In this document: positions 16,716 through 23,959 of the stretch, in pieces
How the letters are laid out: each line of letters starts with the position of its first letter
Position numbering within the stretch: position 1 is the first letter of the stretch
Assembly (NCBI GenBank): GCA_964584255.1
Contig: CAZOZM010000021.1
Span: 1-28,355 of the forward strand
Length of the DNA stretch: 28,355 bases
Reading direction: 5' to 3'
Origin: UBA3775 sp964584255
Lineage (GTDB): Bacteria; Bacillota; Clostridia; Lachnospirales; Lachnospiraceae
Program-made: the position numbers and the translations under genes
Notes under the pieces: model-generated
Told to the model about the DNA's origin: nothing
The model's database searches: none
What the model saw: the letters and a program-made list of their open reading frames with translations, nothing else

Positions 16716-17480
16716 CTAATCCTCCTTTTCCCTGATTTCTCCAAATGTCCTCTTTAAAAGTACTCCGCAAAGATGGCTTCTGTATTCCTTTGAAGCCCTC
16801 ATATTGCTCTGTGTAACTGTTTCACCGGCAATTTTATCTGCGCATTCATCCGTCAGGTTTTCCGGAATAATGAGTTTTGCCCTCGAAGGGGTTGCTCCTA
16901 CTGCCGCTCTTATTCCGTTTTCAGATTTTGATACAGCCACTGCCAACACCGGAAAGTCCGTTTTTGTATTTCTGTGTGAAAGATAGGCACAACTTATTTT
17001 TTCTTTCTTTATAAGTATCCTTACCAGAATATCATTATCTCTTTTCATTTCCGCAAACTGCGAAAGAGGTACGATTCCGCCCTTATACAATTCAACATAT
17101 GAATCAAGAACCATAAGCCCTGTCAATACATCCGAAAAACCGAATCGTCCAAATACAGAGCCTCCAACTGTCGCCAGATTTCTAAACTGTACGCCCACTA
17201 TGTCACGGACACATTTTGCGGGTATATCGTCAAAAAGCTCGTTGACTCTTTCATTAAGTTCAAGCTCCCTTAACGTAACCATTGCACCGATTTTTATAAA
17301 TTCCTCATCTTCCTCTATCAGGTTAAGATTCAATCCCGAAAGGTCGATTCCCGTATTTATCTGTGCATTACTCATCCTCATCCAAAGCATACCGCCAAGG
17401 ATTCTGTTTGTTTTTTTCTGATTTAATTCGTATGCCTGCTCCAGGCTTTCAGCCCTGACATATTCCTTCATCTTTAGCAT
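16716..17480 (-). CDS. Xanthine-dehydrogenase-family FAD-binding subunit
   Basis: FAD-binding medium subunit of the hydroxylase, 254 aa. The family shows in GGMLWMRM near residue 29, in FRNLATVGGSVFGRFGFSDV (the FAD-contacting block) and in a C-terminal domain ending in SHLCGVLLKRTFGEI. It is shorter than the 280-300 aa of many relatives, as is common in clostridial hydroxylases. An in-frame TAA lies 24 bases before the ATG, which limits the start to 17480 or the nearby internal ATG. The ribosome site is weak. It is the first gene of the thirteen-gene molybdenum operon, downstream of a terminator. Confidence 0.92.
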   Translation of the reverse strand: MLKMKEYVRAESLEQAYELNQKKTNRILGGMLWMRMSNAQINTGIDLSGLNLNLIEEDEEFIKIGAMVTLRELELNERVNELFDDIPAKCVRDIVGVQFRNLATVGGSVFGRFGFSDVLTGLMVLDSYVELYKGGIVPLSQFAEMKRDNDILVRILIKKEKISCAYLSHRNTKTDFPVLAVAVSKSENGIRAAVGATPSRAKLIIPENLTDECADKIAGETVTQSNMRASKEYRSHLCGVLLKRTFGEIREKED

Positions 17481-17544
17481 ATGTTTGTCTCTGTACTTTC
17501 TTATTTATTTTGCATCGCAAGACTTCTCCTCCGTGCAATTCCAT

Positions 17545-17582
17545 GAAAAAAAGCGATTGGTAAAACACTCTTACCAACCGCT
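17545..17582 (-). terminator. Rho-independent terminator after the DUF436 gene
   Basis: AGCGATTGGTAA (17552-17563) pairs with TTACCAACCGCT (17571-17582) through a 7-base loop, with one G-T pair. The minus strand continues into seven T. It separates the DUF436 gene from the molybdenum operon. Confidence 0.9.
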
Positions 17583-17622
17583 ATTATAAGATATTTTTTT
17601 AAAAAAGTATACCTTCAAAATA

Positions 17623-18174
17623 TCATAGCATATCTTGGTCATAACATGCTCTGACACCGCCTATAAACTTTGCCCTCGTTCTTGCACATACAAGATGTGC
17701 CTCTCCGATTTTCTTACTGCTTATTCTAATCGGAACCGCAACATCCTTAAGATGCATTCCTATCAGAGTATCGCCGATATCCATTCCCGCATCGGCCCTG
17801 ATGTGTTCAACTGCAACCGGCTCTTTGAGATACTTATATGCCATCGTTGCAAAAGAACCACCTGCCTTTGGCTGAGGAACAACATTCACCACGTCAATCC
17901 TCTCGCGTTTAGCAACTTCCTTCTCAATTATAATGGCTCTGTTAAGATGCTCGCAACATTGAGCCGCAAGAAATATTCCTTTCTCATTTAAAGCATCATA
18001 TATGCCTTTGAATACAACTTCTGCGGTTTCCACACTCGAAGACGTTCCTATTTTTTCTCCGATCACCTCACTTGTTGAGCATCCTACAACAAATATATCA
18101 CCTTCGCCGAGTCCGGCTTCCTTTATGACTTCTTCGGTCGCCTTGACAGCCTCCCTGTATAACTCCTCAAGCAT
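17623..18174 (-). CDS. DUF436 / YwlG-family protein (TIGR01440)
   Basis: A 183-aa cytoplasmic protein of the UPF0340 (YwlG) family, of unknown function. Recognisable blocks are DIFVVGCSTSEVIGEKIG, LAAQCCEHLNRA, VVPQPKAGGSFATMAYKYL and GMDIGDTLIGMHLKDVAVP. Length and start match the family. AGAGGTAGTAAA precedes the ATG. It is a single gene between its own promoter-like element and a terminator. In many Firmicutes it lies near glyA or rpiB, but not here. Conserved Cys and Gly positions hint at an enzyme; nothing more can be said. Confidence 0.9.
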   Translation of the reverse strand: MLEELYREAVKATEEVIKEAGLGEGDIFVVGCSTSEVIGEKIGTSSSVETAEVVFKGIYDALNEKGIFLAAQCCEHLNRAIIIEKEVAKRERIDVVNVVPQPKAGGSFATMAYKYLKEPVAVEHIRADAGMDIGDTLIGMHLKDVAVPIRISSKKIGEAHLVCARTRAKFIGGVRACYDQDML

Positions 18175-18234
18175 TTTACTACCTCTTTTCCATGCCGGTC
18201 TGACATTTTAATGACATTTACCATGTCCGTCATG

Positions 18235-18243
18235 ATTATAGCA
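18235..18243 (-). promoter_or_regulatory. Extended -10 promoter element for the DUF436 gene
   Basis: The minus strand reads TGCTATAAT, a perfect -10 with the TG extension, about 60 bases before the DUF436 start. The -35 region is weak, as is common for extended -10 promoters. Confidence 0.55.
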
Positions 18244-18260
18244 TCCAATTTCACAAACTG

Positions 18261-19130
18261 CTACATTTCTTTTGCACTGTTTAAAAATACGTCCGCTATT
18301 TCCGAAATCGTTATATATGCTGTCGGATCAAGCTCATGAACCATATTTTTCATCTGTGATATTTGGAAACGGTTGAGAACTATATAAATTATCTCCCTTT
18401 CCGTATTTGAATAGTATCCGCGGCCTTCCATTATTGTAATACCGCACTTAAATTCTTCAGAAAGCGAAGCGCATATTTTTTTCGCATCTTTTGTTACAAT
18501 CATTGCCGCCTTAGATCTGTCAAAGCCTTCAACGATATAATCTACTGTTTTTAAAGCTGCTGCATATGCTATGATTGAGTACAGAGGTAATATCCAGCTT
18601 TCAAGTACAATTCCGCAGATAATGTAAAGAACCACGTTATACATCATTACAAACGTACCGACCGTTATTCCGAGGTTCTTTGCAAAAATCACCGCCAATA
18701 CCTCTATGCCGTCCATTGCGCCGCCAAACTTGATTGCCAGACCGCTCCCCACACCGGATATAAGTCCGCCAAAAACTGCACAGAGAAGAAGATCCGTACC
18801 CGCAAGCGGTGATGCAAAACTTACATCTACCGGAAGAACATCCGTAATCATGAATGCCGATAATGAATATATCACAACGCTGTAAATGGCATATATTGTG
18901 AACACTTTGCCCTGCTTTTTATATCCGTAAAGGAAAAGAGGAATGTTGATTACCAAAAGAAAGAACGAAAGATTCATCCAGTCCGGGGTAAGCTGTGACA
19001 AAAGAATTGATGTTCCGGATACACCGCTGTCATATAAATTTACCGGTGCCAAAAATATGGTTACTCCGATTGAATTGATAATTCCCGCTATTGTAAGCAG
19101 CAGAAAATTTGATACTTTTACTTTTTTCAA
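18261..19130 (-). CDS. YitT-family membrane protein with DUF2179 domain
   Basis: An integral membrane protein of about 289 aa: five or six hydrophobic segments with YitT-type motifs (LYDSGVSGTSILLSQL, GGLISGVGSGLAIKFGGAMDGIEVLA), then a soluble C-terminal DUF2179 domain (GRGYYSNTEREIIYIVLNR). Members are often called transporters, but their substrate is unknown. The frame extends to an ATG at 19178, yet the TTG at 19130 is preceded by AGGAGGAAAACAA and starts MKKVKVSNF, the usual N-terminus, so the TTG is chosen. A 64-base tandem duplication lies upstream. Confidence 0.9.
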   Translation of the reverse strand: MKKVKVSNFLLLTIAGIINSIGVTIFLAPVNLYDSGVSGTSILLSQLTPDWMNLSFFLLVINIPLFLYGYKKQGKVFTIYAIYSVVIYSLSAFMITDVLPVDVSFASPLAGTDLLLCAVFGGLISGVGSGLAIKFGGAMDGIEVLAVIFAKNLGITVGTFVMMYNVVLYIICGIVLESWILPLYSIIAYAAALKTVDYIVEGFDRSKAAMIVTKDAKKICASLSEEFKCGITIMEGRGYYSNTEREIIYIVLNRFQISQMKNMVHELDPTAYITISEIADVFLNSAKEM

Positions 19131-19177
19131 TTGTTTTCCTCCTACTATTATATTGTCATGGTTACTGCCGTGAACCA

Positions 19178-19286
19178 ATCTTTGATGTATTAAATACCCG
19201 GATTATCCGTTTCCGGTCATATCCGAATCTGCCTTAAGCTGATCTTTGATGTCTTAAATGCCGGGATTATCCGTTTCCGGTCATAT
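19178..19286. repeat. Imperfect tandem duplication, 64-base period
   Basis: A 45-base segment at 19178-19222 recurs at 19242-19286 with about four differences. Both copies begin ATCTTTGATGT and end GATTATCCGTTTCCGGTCAT-AT. The right copy abuts the stop of the TauE/SafE gene, and the left one ends about 48 bases before the yitT start. Confidence 0.9.
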
Positions 19287-20065
19287 TAACCTGTAATAAG
19301 CGAGAAAGACATAACAACAATTCCAAGTATTACAAGTATGATTCCTGTTGCTCTGTTAAGTGTTTCCGGTGTTGCCCTGTTTGCAAAAACAGCTGCCACC
19401 CTTGCCCAAAAAAGTGTAAAAACAATACACAACAGTAAAACCTTAACGTCCGGTATTCCACCGATTGCGAAGTGTGAAACAGCTCCGGTAAATGCCGTAA
19501 ATGTCATTATGAAAACACTGGTTCCTACAGCCGTTTTAAGTTCATATCCCAAAACAGATGTGAGTATAAGAAGCATCATCATTCCGCCTCCGGCTCCGAC
19601 AAAACCACAGATAAATCCGATTATAAGACCGCAGATTACGGACTGAACGGCTCTTTTTTCTGCCGACACGCTCTGCATTGCTTCTTTTGTAGTCATTACA
19701 GGTTTAACAATAAATTTGATTCCAAGCATAAATGTCATGAAAACAGAGAACCCACCCATTGCAGATGATGGAACCAGACTTGCGATAAAACTTCCAACAA
19801 CCGTAAATGCCAAAACCGAAATCATCATTATTATGCCGTTTTTAACATCAAGATTCTTGTTTTTTCCATATGTATATGCCGAAACTGCGCTTGCAAGCAC
19901 ATCGGATGACAAAGCAATTCCCACCGCAATATAAGGATCCATGTTCAGAAATGTAATAAGCATCGGAGATATTACAGCCGCTGCACTCATTCCGGCAAAG
20001 CCCGTTCCGAGCCCGGCACCCATTCCGGCAAAAAAAGTAACTAAAACAGTTATTAAAAGTTCCAT
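19286..20065 (-). CDS. TauE/SafE (TSUP) family permease
   Basis: A 259-aa membrane protein with about eight hydrophobic segments and the two family repeats: GAGLGTGFAGMSAAAVISP near the N-terminus and IGFICGFVGAGGGMMMLLIL in the middle. The family moves sulfite, sulfonates or other sulfur-containing anions. The substrate here is unknown. The frame is open to 20101, but ATG 20065 has AGAAGGTTATGT in front and starts right at the first membrane segment. It may be co-transcribed with yitT, as no terminator is seen between them. Confidence 0.92.
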   Translation of the reverse strand: MELLITVLVTFFAGMGAGLGTGFAGMSAAAVISPMLITFLNMDPYIAVGIALSSDVLASAVSAYTYGKNKNLDVKNGIIMMISVLAFTVVGSFIASLVPSSAMGGFSVFMTFMLGIKFIVKPVMTTKEAMQSVSAEKRAVQSVICGLIIGFICGFVGAGGGMMMLLILTSVLGYELKTAVGTSVFIMTFTAFTGAVSHFAIGGIPDVKVLLLCIVFTLFWARVAAVFANRATPETLNRATGIILVILGIVVMSFSLITG

Positions 20066-20119
20066 ACATAACCTTCTTTTTTCTTCTGTATTAATTCCCA
20101 TGAAGCAAAGATTTATTGG

Positions 20120-20151
20120 TTAAAAAAAAGGATGCACCACAGTACATCCTT
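20120..20151 (-). terminator. Rho-independent terminator after the flavin reductase-rubredoxin gene
   Basis: A 10-bp stem with one G-T pair (20128-20137 with 20142-20151, 4-base loop) runs into eight T on the minus strand. It lies about 100 bases past the flavin reductase-rubredoxin stop and 55 bases before the permease start. Confidence 0.85.
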
Positions 20152-20251
20152 AAGATACATTTTCTAAAAAATGTTTTCATGAGATTCTTCTATATTTTAC
20201 ACATTCTTTAAAACTTTATCAATCCCATTTCTCTAAATTTTTTATAAAGCC

Positions 20252-20866
20252 TCATCCCTCAACCTTTTCGAAGTCAGAAGCCGGGTGCTTACAAAGCGGA
20301 CAGATGAAATCCTCCGGCAAACTCTCACCCACGTATTCATATCCGCAGATTTTACAGCGCCATACTGTTTTACCGGTTTTATTCTCCTCCGGCTTTGGCT
20401 TTATGTTTGCATGATAATATTCATAGGTTACCGACGGAACATCATTCAGTACCTTCATTTCATTAATTCTGCCGATAAACATTATGTGAGAACCGATATC
20501 AATACTGTTTTCAACCTCTGCCGATATAAAAGCATTGGTTGCCTCCGTCAGATAATAAATGCCGTTGCCGCTCCGCTCACAGCATCCGTAATTCTGAAAC
20601 TTGTCCGTTTCCCTTCCGGATTTAAAGCCAAAGTGCTTAAACAGTTCAAAATCCGCTTCAGTATTTAAAACCGACAGATTGAATCTTCCTGTTTTTTCAA
20701 TCATGTCCTTCGTCAGATTTGTCTTGCTGACACTTACAGCCAGTCTGTCAGGATTAACGGAAACCTGCATAACAGTATTTATTATGCAGCCGTTGTCCTT
20801 TTCTCCATCTCTTGCAGTAAGCACATAAAGACCGTAAGAAATTTTTGTGATTGCATTATTGTCCAT
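20252..20866 (-). CDS. Flavin reductase - rubredoxin fusion (Hrb-like)
   Basis: A 204-aa protein: a flavin-reductase-like FMN-binding domain (residues about 1-155, with NTVMQVSVNPDRLAVSVSK and GRFNLSVLN) followed by a complete rubredoxin (CKIC at about 170 and CPLC near 190, ending ASDFEKVEG). It matches the high-molecular-weight rubredoxin of anaerobes, which hands electrons from NAD(P)H to oxygen- or NO-reducing flavodiiron proteins. No flavodiiron gene is in the window. AGGAGCGGA precedes the ATG. It lies downstream of the flavodoxin in the same direction. Confidence 0.93.
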   Translation of the reverse strand: MDNNAITKISYGLYVLTARDGEKDNGCIINTVMQVSVNPDRLAVSVSKTNLTKDMIEKTGRFNLSVLNTEADFELFKHFGFKSGRETDKFQNYGCCERSGNGIYYLTEATNAFISAEVENSIDIGSHIMFIGRINEMKVLNDVPSVTYEYYHANIKPKPEENKTGKTVWRCKICGYEYVGESLPEDFICPLCKHPASDFEKVEG

Positions 20867-21001
20867 TCCGCTCCTCTTCGCTAACGTGTTACGAAAGCCT
20901 TTTTGTTTTATTTATTTCCCGAAAACGAAGGTTTCATTCACAAAACATAAAATGTTCAAATTTAAAGCAATCACCGGAAATCTGTTCCTCCGGCCGTGAT
21001 G

Positions 21002-21439
21002 TTACAATGATTTATAAAATGCCTTCACATTTTCAATATCATTGTGGTCGGGATGCCCTTTTGCGATTCCGCCGATAAGCTTAAATGGTCCAAATGTATT
21101 AAAGCCGAAGCAGCCGAATTCTCCGAGAATTTTTGCGTTATGCTTCTTTACGGCTTCCGTAATAGCAGACGTATATCCTTTTTTCTCTGCTCCATATGTG
21201 TAAACAAAGAATGTCTCACATCCATCTTTAAGATTATTCTCTGCATACTTCAAAAGTGTCTTATGAAATTTCGAGTAGTAGATACCGGAGGCAAATCCCA
21301 CCCTGTCATATTCTGTGAGGTCGGCATTCGGATTCGTTGTAATATCTACAAGTGTTACCTCATTTGCTGATGCTATTGCATCAAGCAGCTTTTTTGTATT
21401 TCCATGGTGTTTTGAATAGTAAACAATTGCTGTTTTCAT
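21002..21439 (-). CDS. Flavodoxin-family protein
   Basis: A small FMN-binding electron carrier or flavodoxin-like oxidoreductase, 145 aa. The phosphate loop is YYSKHHGNTKKLL at residues 7-19, followed by TEYDRVGFASGIYYSKFH and FFVYTYGAEKKGYTS, typical of the family. AAGGAGAAAGCG precedes the ATG. It is divergent from an HxlR-type regulator that probably controls it, with promoter boxes inside a region dense in inverted repeats. The gene set suggests a response to oxidative or electrophilic stress; this is inference. Confidence 0.92.
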   Translation of the reverse strand: MKTAIVYYSKHHGNTKKLLDAIASANEVTLVDITTNPNADLTEYDRVGFASGIYYSKFHKTLLKYAENNLKDGCETFFVYTYGAEKKGYTSAITEAVKKHNAKILGEFGCFGFNTFGPFKLIGGIAKGHPDHNDIENVKAFYKSL

Positions 21440-21472
21440 CGCTTTCTCCTTGACAATGATGGTTTTTTATAT

Positions 21473-21548
21473 AGTATCATAAATATACTATGTACTTAAA
21501 ACATACACAAGTACTCAGTTTTTTTGTACATGGTATACATTATGATAC
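21473..21548. promoter_or_regulatory. Inverted-repeat cluster, probable HxlR operators
   Basis: Three inverted repeats lie between the divergent genes: AGTAT-N7-ATACT (21473-21489), GTACTT-N11-AAGTAC (21492-21514) and GTAT-N8-ATAC (21533-21548). The first covers the flavodoxin -10 and the second its -35; the third lies on the regulator side. This layout fits repression by the dimeric HxlR protein encoded alongside. Confidence 0.6.
21482..21510 (-). promoter_or_regulatory. Promoter of the flavodoxin gene
   Basis: On the minus strand TTGTGT (21505-21510) and TATATT (21482-21487) are separated by exactly 17 bases, about 45 bases before the flavodoxin start. Inverted repeats overlap both boxes. 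Confidence 0.65.
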
Positions 21549-21593
21549 TTTGCCGACATAAGACATATGACAGACAATTATAAGGAGGCAATC

Positions 21594-21962
21594 ATGAAAA
21601 AAAACATCACTGCCGAAGAATATCTCAAACGCATTATGAGCAGCGAAGCTATGGATAACAATTGTCCCGTGCGCAAGACCCTCAATCTCTTAAGCGGTAA
21701 ATGGCGTACCCACATTATATATGAGCTTTGTAAGCGGGGATGCTGCCGTTTCGGCGAACTAAAAAAAGCAATTCCCGGGATAACTAATACCATGCTTTCA
21801 AACACACTCAGAGACTTGGAAGATTTGGAAATTGTTCACAGAGAACAGTTTAATGAGATTCCGCCGCATGTTGAATATTCCCTGACCGAAAAAGGTAAGG
21901 CTCTTCTGCCGGTATTTACAGAGCTTGCAAAATGGGGAGAAAACCACCTAAACGACAATTAA
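21594..21962 (+). CDS. HxlR-family transcriptional regulator with N-terminal Cys
   Basis: A 122-aa winged-helix regulator. The DNA-binding domain shows LNLLSGKWRTHIIYEL, RFGELKKAIPGITNTMLSNTLRDLE, and the wing and end EYSLTEKGKALLPVF. Cys24 lies in the NNCPV segment just before the first helix, at the place of the thiol sensor of YodB-type redox members. The frame opens at 21567, but ATG 21594 has AAGGAGGCAATC in front. It is divergent from the flavodoxin gene and probably represses it and itself, with release on thiol oxidation (inference from family and layout). Confidence 0.92.
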   Translation: MKKNITAEEYLKRIMSSEAMDNNCPVRKTLNLLSGKWRTHIIYELCKRGCCRFGELKKAIPGITNTMLSNTLRDLEDLEIVHREQFNEIPPHVEYSLTEKGKALLPVFTELAKWGENHLNDN

Positions 21963-22018
21963 TATGCACTATGTACATTTTTTTCGGCTACAATCCGGCT
22001 TTTTTTACAATACAGTGG

Positions 22019-22047
22019 TTTACTTTGTCGGAAAAATATATTAAAAT
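22019..22047 (+). promoter_or_regulatory. Promoter of pfp
   Basis: TTTACT (22019-22024) and TAAAAT (22042-22047) are spaced by 17 bases, 36 bases before the pfp start codon. Confidence 0.55.
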
Positions 22048-22082
22048 TGTTTCGATATATTTTAATTAAAGGAGATGTAGTT

Positions 22083-23744
22083 ATGAATATTTCATCATTA
22101 CAGAAAGCAAGATATGAGTATGCTCCTAAGCTTCCGGGAATGTTAAGAAACGGCATTGCCGATATTTGCGTTAAGGAAGGCGAGGAAACTCAGAGTGTAG
22201 CTGACCAGGAAAAAATCAAAGCTCTTTTTCCTAACACATATGGCAAGAAGGAAATTACTTTCCAGAAAGGTCAGAATACTGCAGCTGCTAAGAAGCAGGT
22301 AGTAGGTGTAATCCTTTCCGGTGGACAGGCTCCGGGCGGACACAACGTAATCTGTGGTTTATATGATGCTTTAAAGGCAACTAATAAAGATAATGTTCTT
22401 TACGGATTCAAGGGTGGCCCAAGCGGACTTATTGAAGATGATTATGTAATCTTCGATGACGAATATATTAACGAATACAGAAATACCGGTGGATTTGACA
22501 TCATCGGTTCAGGCAGAACAAAGCTCGAAACAAATGATCAGTTTGCCATTGTTGCAGATGTATGCAAAAAGCATGAAATCACTGCTATCGTTATCATCGG
22601 TGGTGACGATTCCAACACAAATGCTGCAGTTCTCGCTGAGTACTTTGCTGCTCATAACACAGGCGTACAGGTAATCGGATGTCCTAAGACAATTGACGGT
22701 GACCTTAAGAACGAAGATATTGAGTGTTCATTCGGTTTCGACACAGCTACAAAGACATACAGCGAAATCATCGGAAATATCGAAAGAGATGCCAACTCTG
22801 CAAAGAAGTACTGGCATTTTGTAAAGGTTATGGGTCGTTCCGCTTCTCACGTAGCTCTTGAATGTGCTCTTAAAACACAGCCTAACATCTGTCTTATTTC
22901 AGAAGAAGTTGCTGCAAAGAAGATGTCTCTTTCCGAAATCGCTGATTACATTGCTGATTCCGTAGAAAAGAGAGCTGCAAAGGGAATGAACTTCGGTGTT
23001 GCAATCATCCCTGAAGGTGTTGTTGAATTCGTTCCTGAATTTTCAGTATTAATCCAGGAAATCAATGAACTTCTCGCAGGCAGCAAGGCTGATGCCTTCA
23101 ATGCTCTTGCTACATGGAAAGAAAAATATGAATTTATCCAGAATGGTTTAACAAAAGAATCCATGGATGTATTCGCAATTCTCCCTGAAGCAATTCAGCA
23201 GCAGTTATTCCTTGAAAGAGATCCTCACGGAAACGTACAGGTTTCTCTCATCGAGTCCGAGAAGTTATTCTCCGCTCTCGTTAAGGACAAGTTAGCTGCA
23301 AGAAAAGCTGCAGGAACATATACCGGTAAGTTCAACGCACTTCATCACTTCTTAGGTTATGAAGGAAGATGTGCTTTCCCATCTAACTTTGATGCAGATT
23401 ACTGCTACTCATTAGGATACAATGCTTTCATGCTCATCCAGTATGGTTACAACGGATACTTATCAAAGGTATCTAACCTTTCAGCTCCTGCAAGTGAGTG
23501 GGTTGCCGGTGGTATGCCAATCACAAAGATGATGAACATCGAGAGAAGACATGGTGAAGACAAGCCTGTTATCAAGAAAGCTTTAGTTGAACTTGATGGT
23601 GCTCCATTCAAATTCTTTGAAGCTAATCGTGACACATGGGCTACAGATACATGCTTCGTATATCCTGGTGCAATTCAGTACTATGGACCAACAGAAGTTT
23701 GTGATATCACAACTGTTACACTTGCTCTTGAGCAGGCTAAATAG
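22083..23744 (+). CDS. pfp: PPi-dependent phosphofructokinase (diphosphate-fructose-6-phosphate 1-phosphotransferase)
   Basis: Reversibly phosphorylates fructose 6-phosphate with pyrophosphate in glycolysis. The 553-aa chain belongs to the long PFP clade. Motifs are SGGQAPGGHN (79-88), GGDDSNTN (173-180) and PKTIDGDL (201-208). The second Asp in GGDD and the Lys in PKTIDGD are the residues that mark PPi use over ATP. The upstream in-frame ATG at 22047 is rejected because AAAGGAGATGTAGTT lies before ATG 22083. Codon choice (many GCT, AAG, CTT, GTA and TCC) differs from the neighbours and suggests strong expression. A strong bidirectional terminator follows. Confidence 0.95.
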   Translation: MNISSLQKARYEYAPKLPGMLRNGIADICVKEGEETQSVADQEKIKALFPNTYGKKEITFQKGQNTAAAKKQVVGVILSGGQAPGGHNVICGLYDALKATNKDNVLYGFKGGPSGLIEDDYVIFDDEYINEYRNTGGFDIIGSGRTKLETNDQFAIVADVCKKHEITAIVIIGGDDSNTNAAVLAEYFAAHNTGVQVIGCPKTIDGDLKNEDIECSFGFDTATKTYSEIIGNIERDANSAKKYWHFVKVMGRSASHVALECALKTQPNICLISEEVAAKKMSLSEIADYIADSVEKRAAKGMNFGVAIIPEGVVEFVPEFSVLIQEINELLAGSKADAFNALATWKEKYEFIQNGLTKESMDVFAILPEAIQQQLFLERDPHGNVQVSLIESEKLFSALVKDKLAARKAAGTYTGKFNALHHFLGYEGRCAFPSNFDADYCYSLGYNAFMLIQYGYNGYLSKVSNLSAPASEWVAGGMPITKMMNIERRHGEDKPVIKKALVELDGAPFKFFEANRDTWATDTCFVYPGAIQYYGPTEVCDITTVTLALEQAK

Positions 23745-23819
23745 TTCGTTGATCATATAATCAGTCATTAGCGAAATTTTTTCTTCATTTAAAGACTCCA
23801 TTGAATGTTGGATGCTCAT

Positions 23820-23850
23820 AAAACAGTTAAATGAACAATTTAACTGTTTT
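23820..23850. repeat. Perfect 13-bp inverted repeat downstream of pfp
   Basis: AAAACAGTTAAAT (23820-23832) and ATTTAACTGTTTT (23838-23850) flank a 5-base loop, 75 bases past the pfp stop. The stem is A+T-rich and ends in T4 with no further T tract, so it may be an accessory terminator, an mRNA-stabilising hairpin or a protein site. Confidence 0.7.
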
Positions 23851-23886
23851 ACGACATCTGACATACAGGGAGACTGGTACAACAAC

Positions 23887-23929
23887 AAAAAAGCGGTACT
23901 GAGTTGTAAAACCCGGTATCGCTTTTTTT
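23887..23929. terminator. Bidirectional terminator between pfp and the lipoprotein gene
   Basis: A 15-bp stem with two G-T pairs (23887-23901 with 23914-23928, 12-base loop) has six or seven T on the exit side in both directions. It ends the convergent pfp (plus) and lipoprotein (minus) transcripts. Confidence 0.9.
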
Positions 23930-23959
23930 CTCTTTATTTTATGTTTCTAAATTTGTCTG

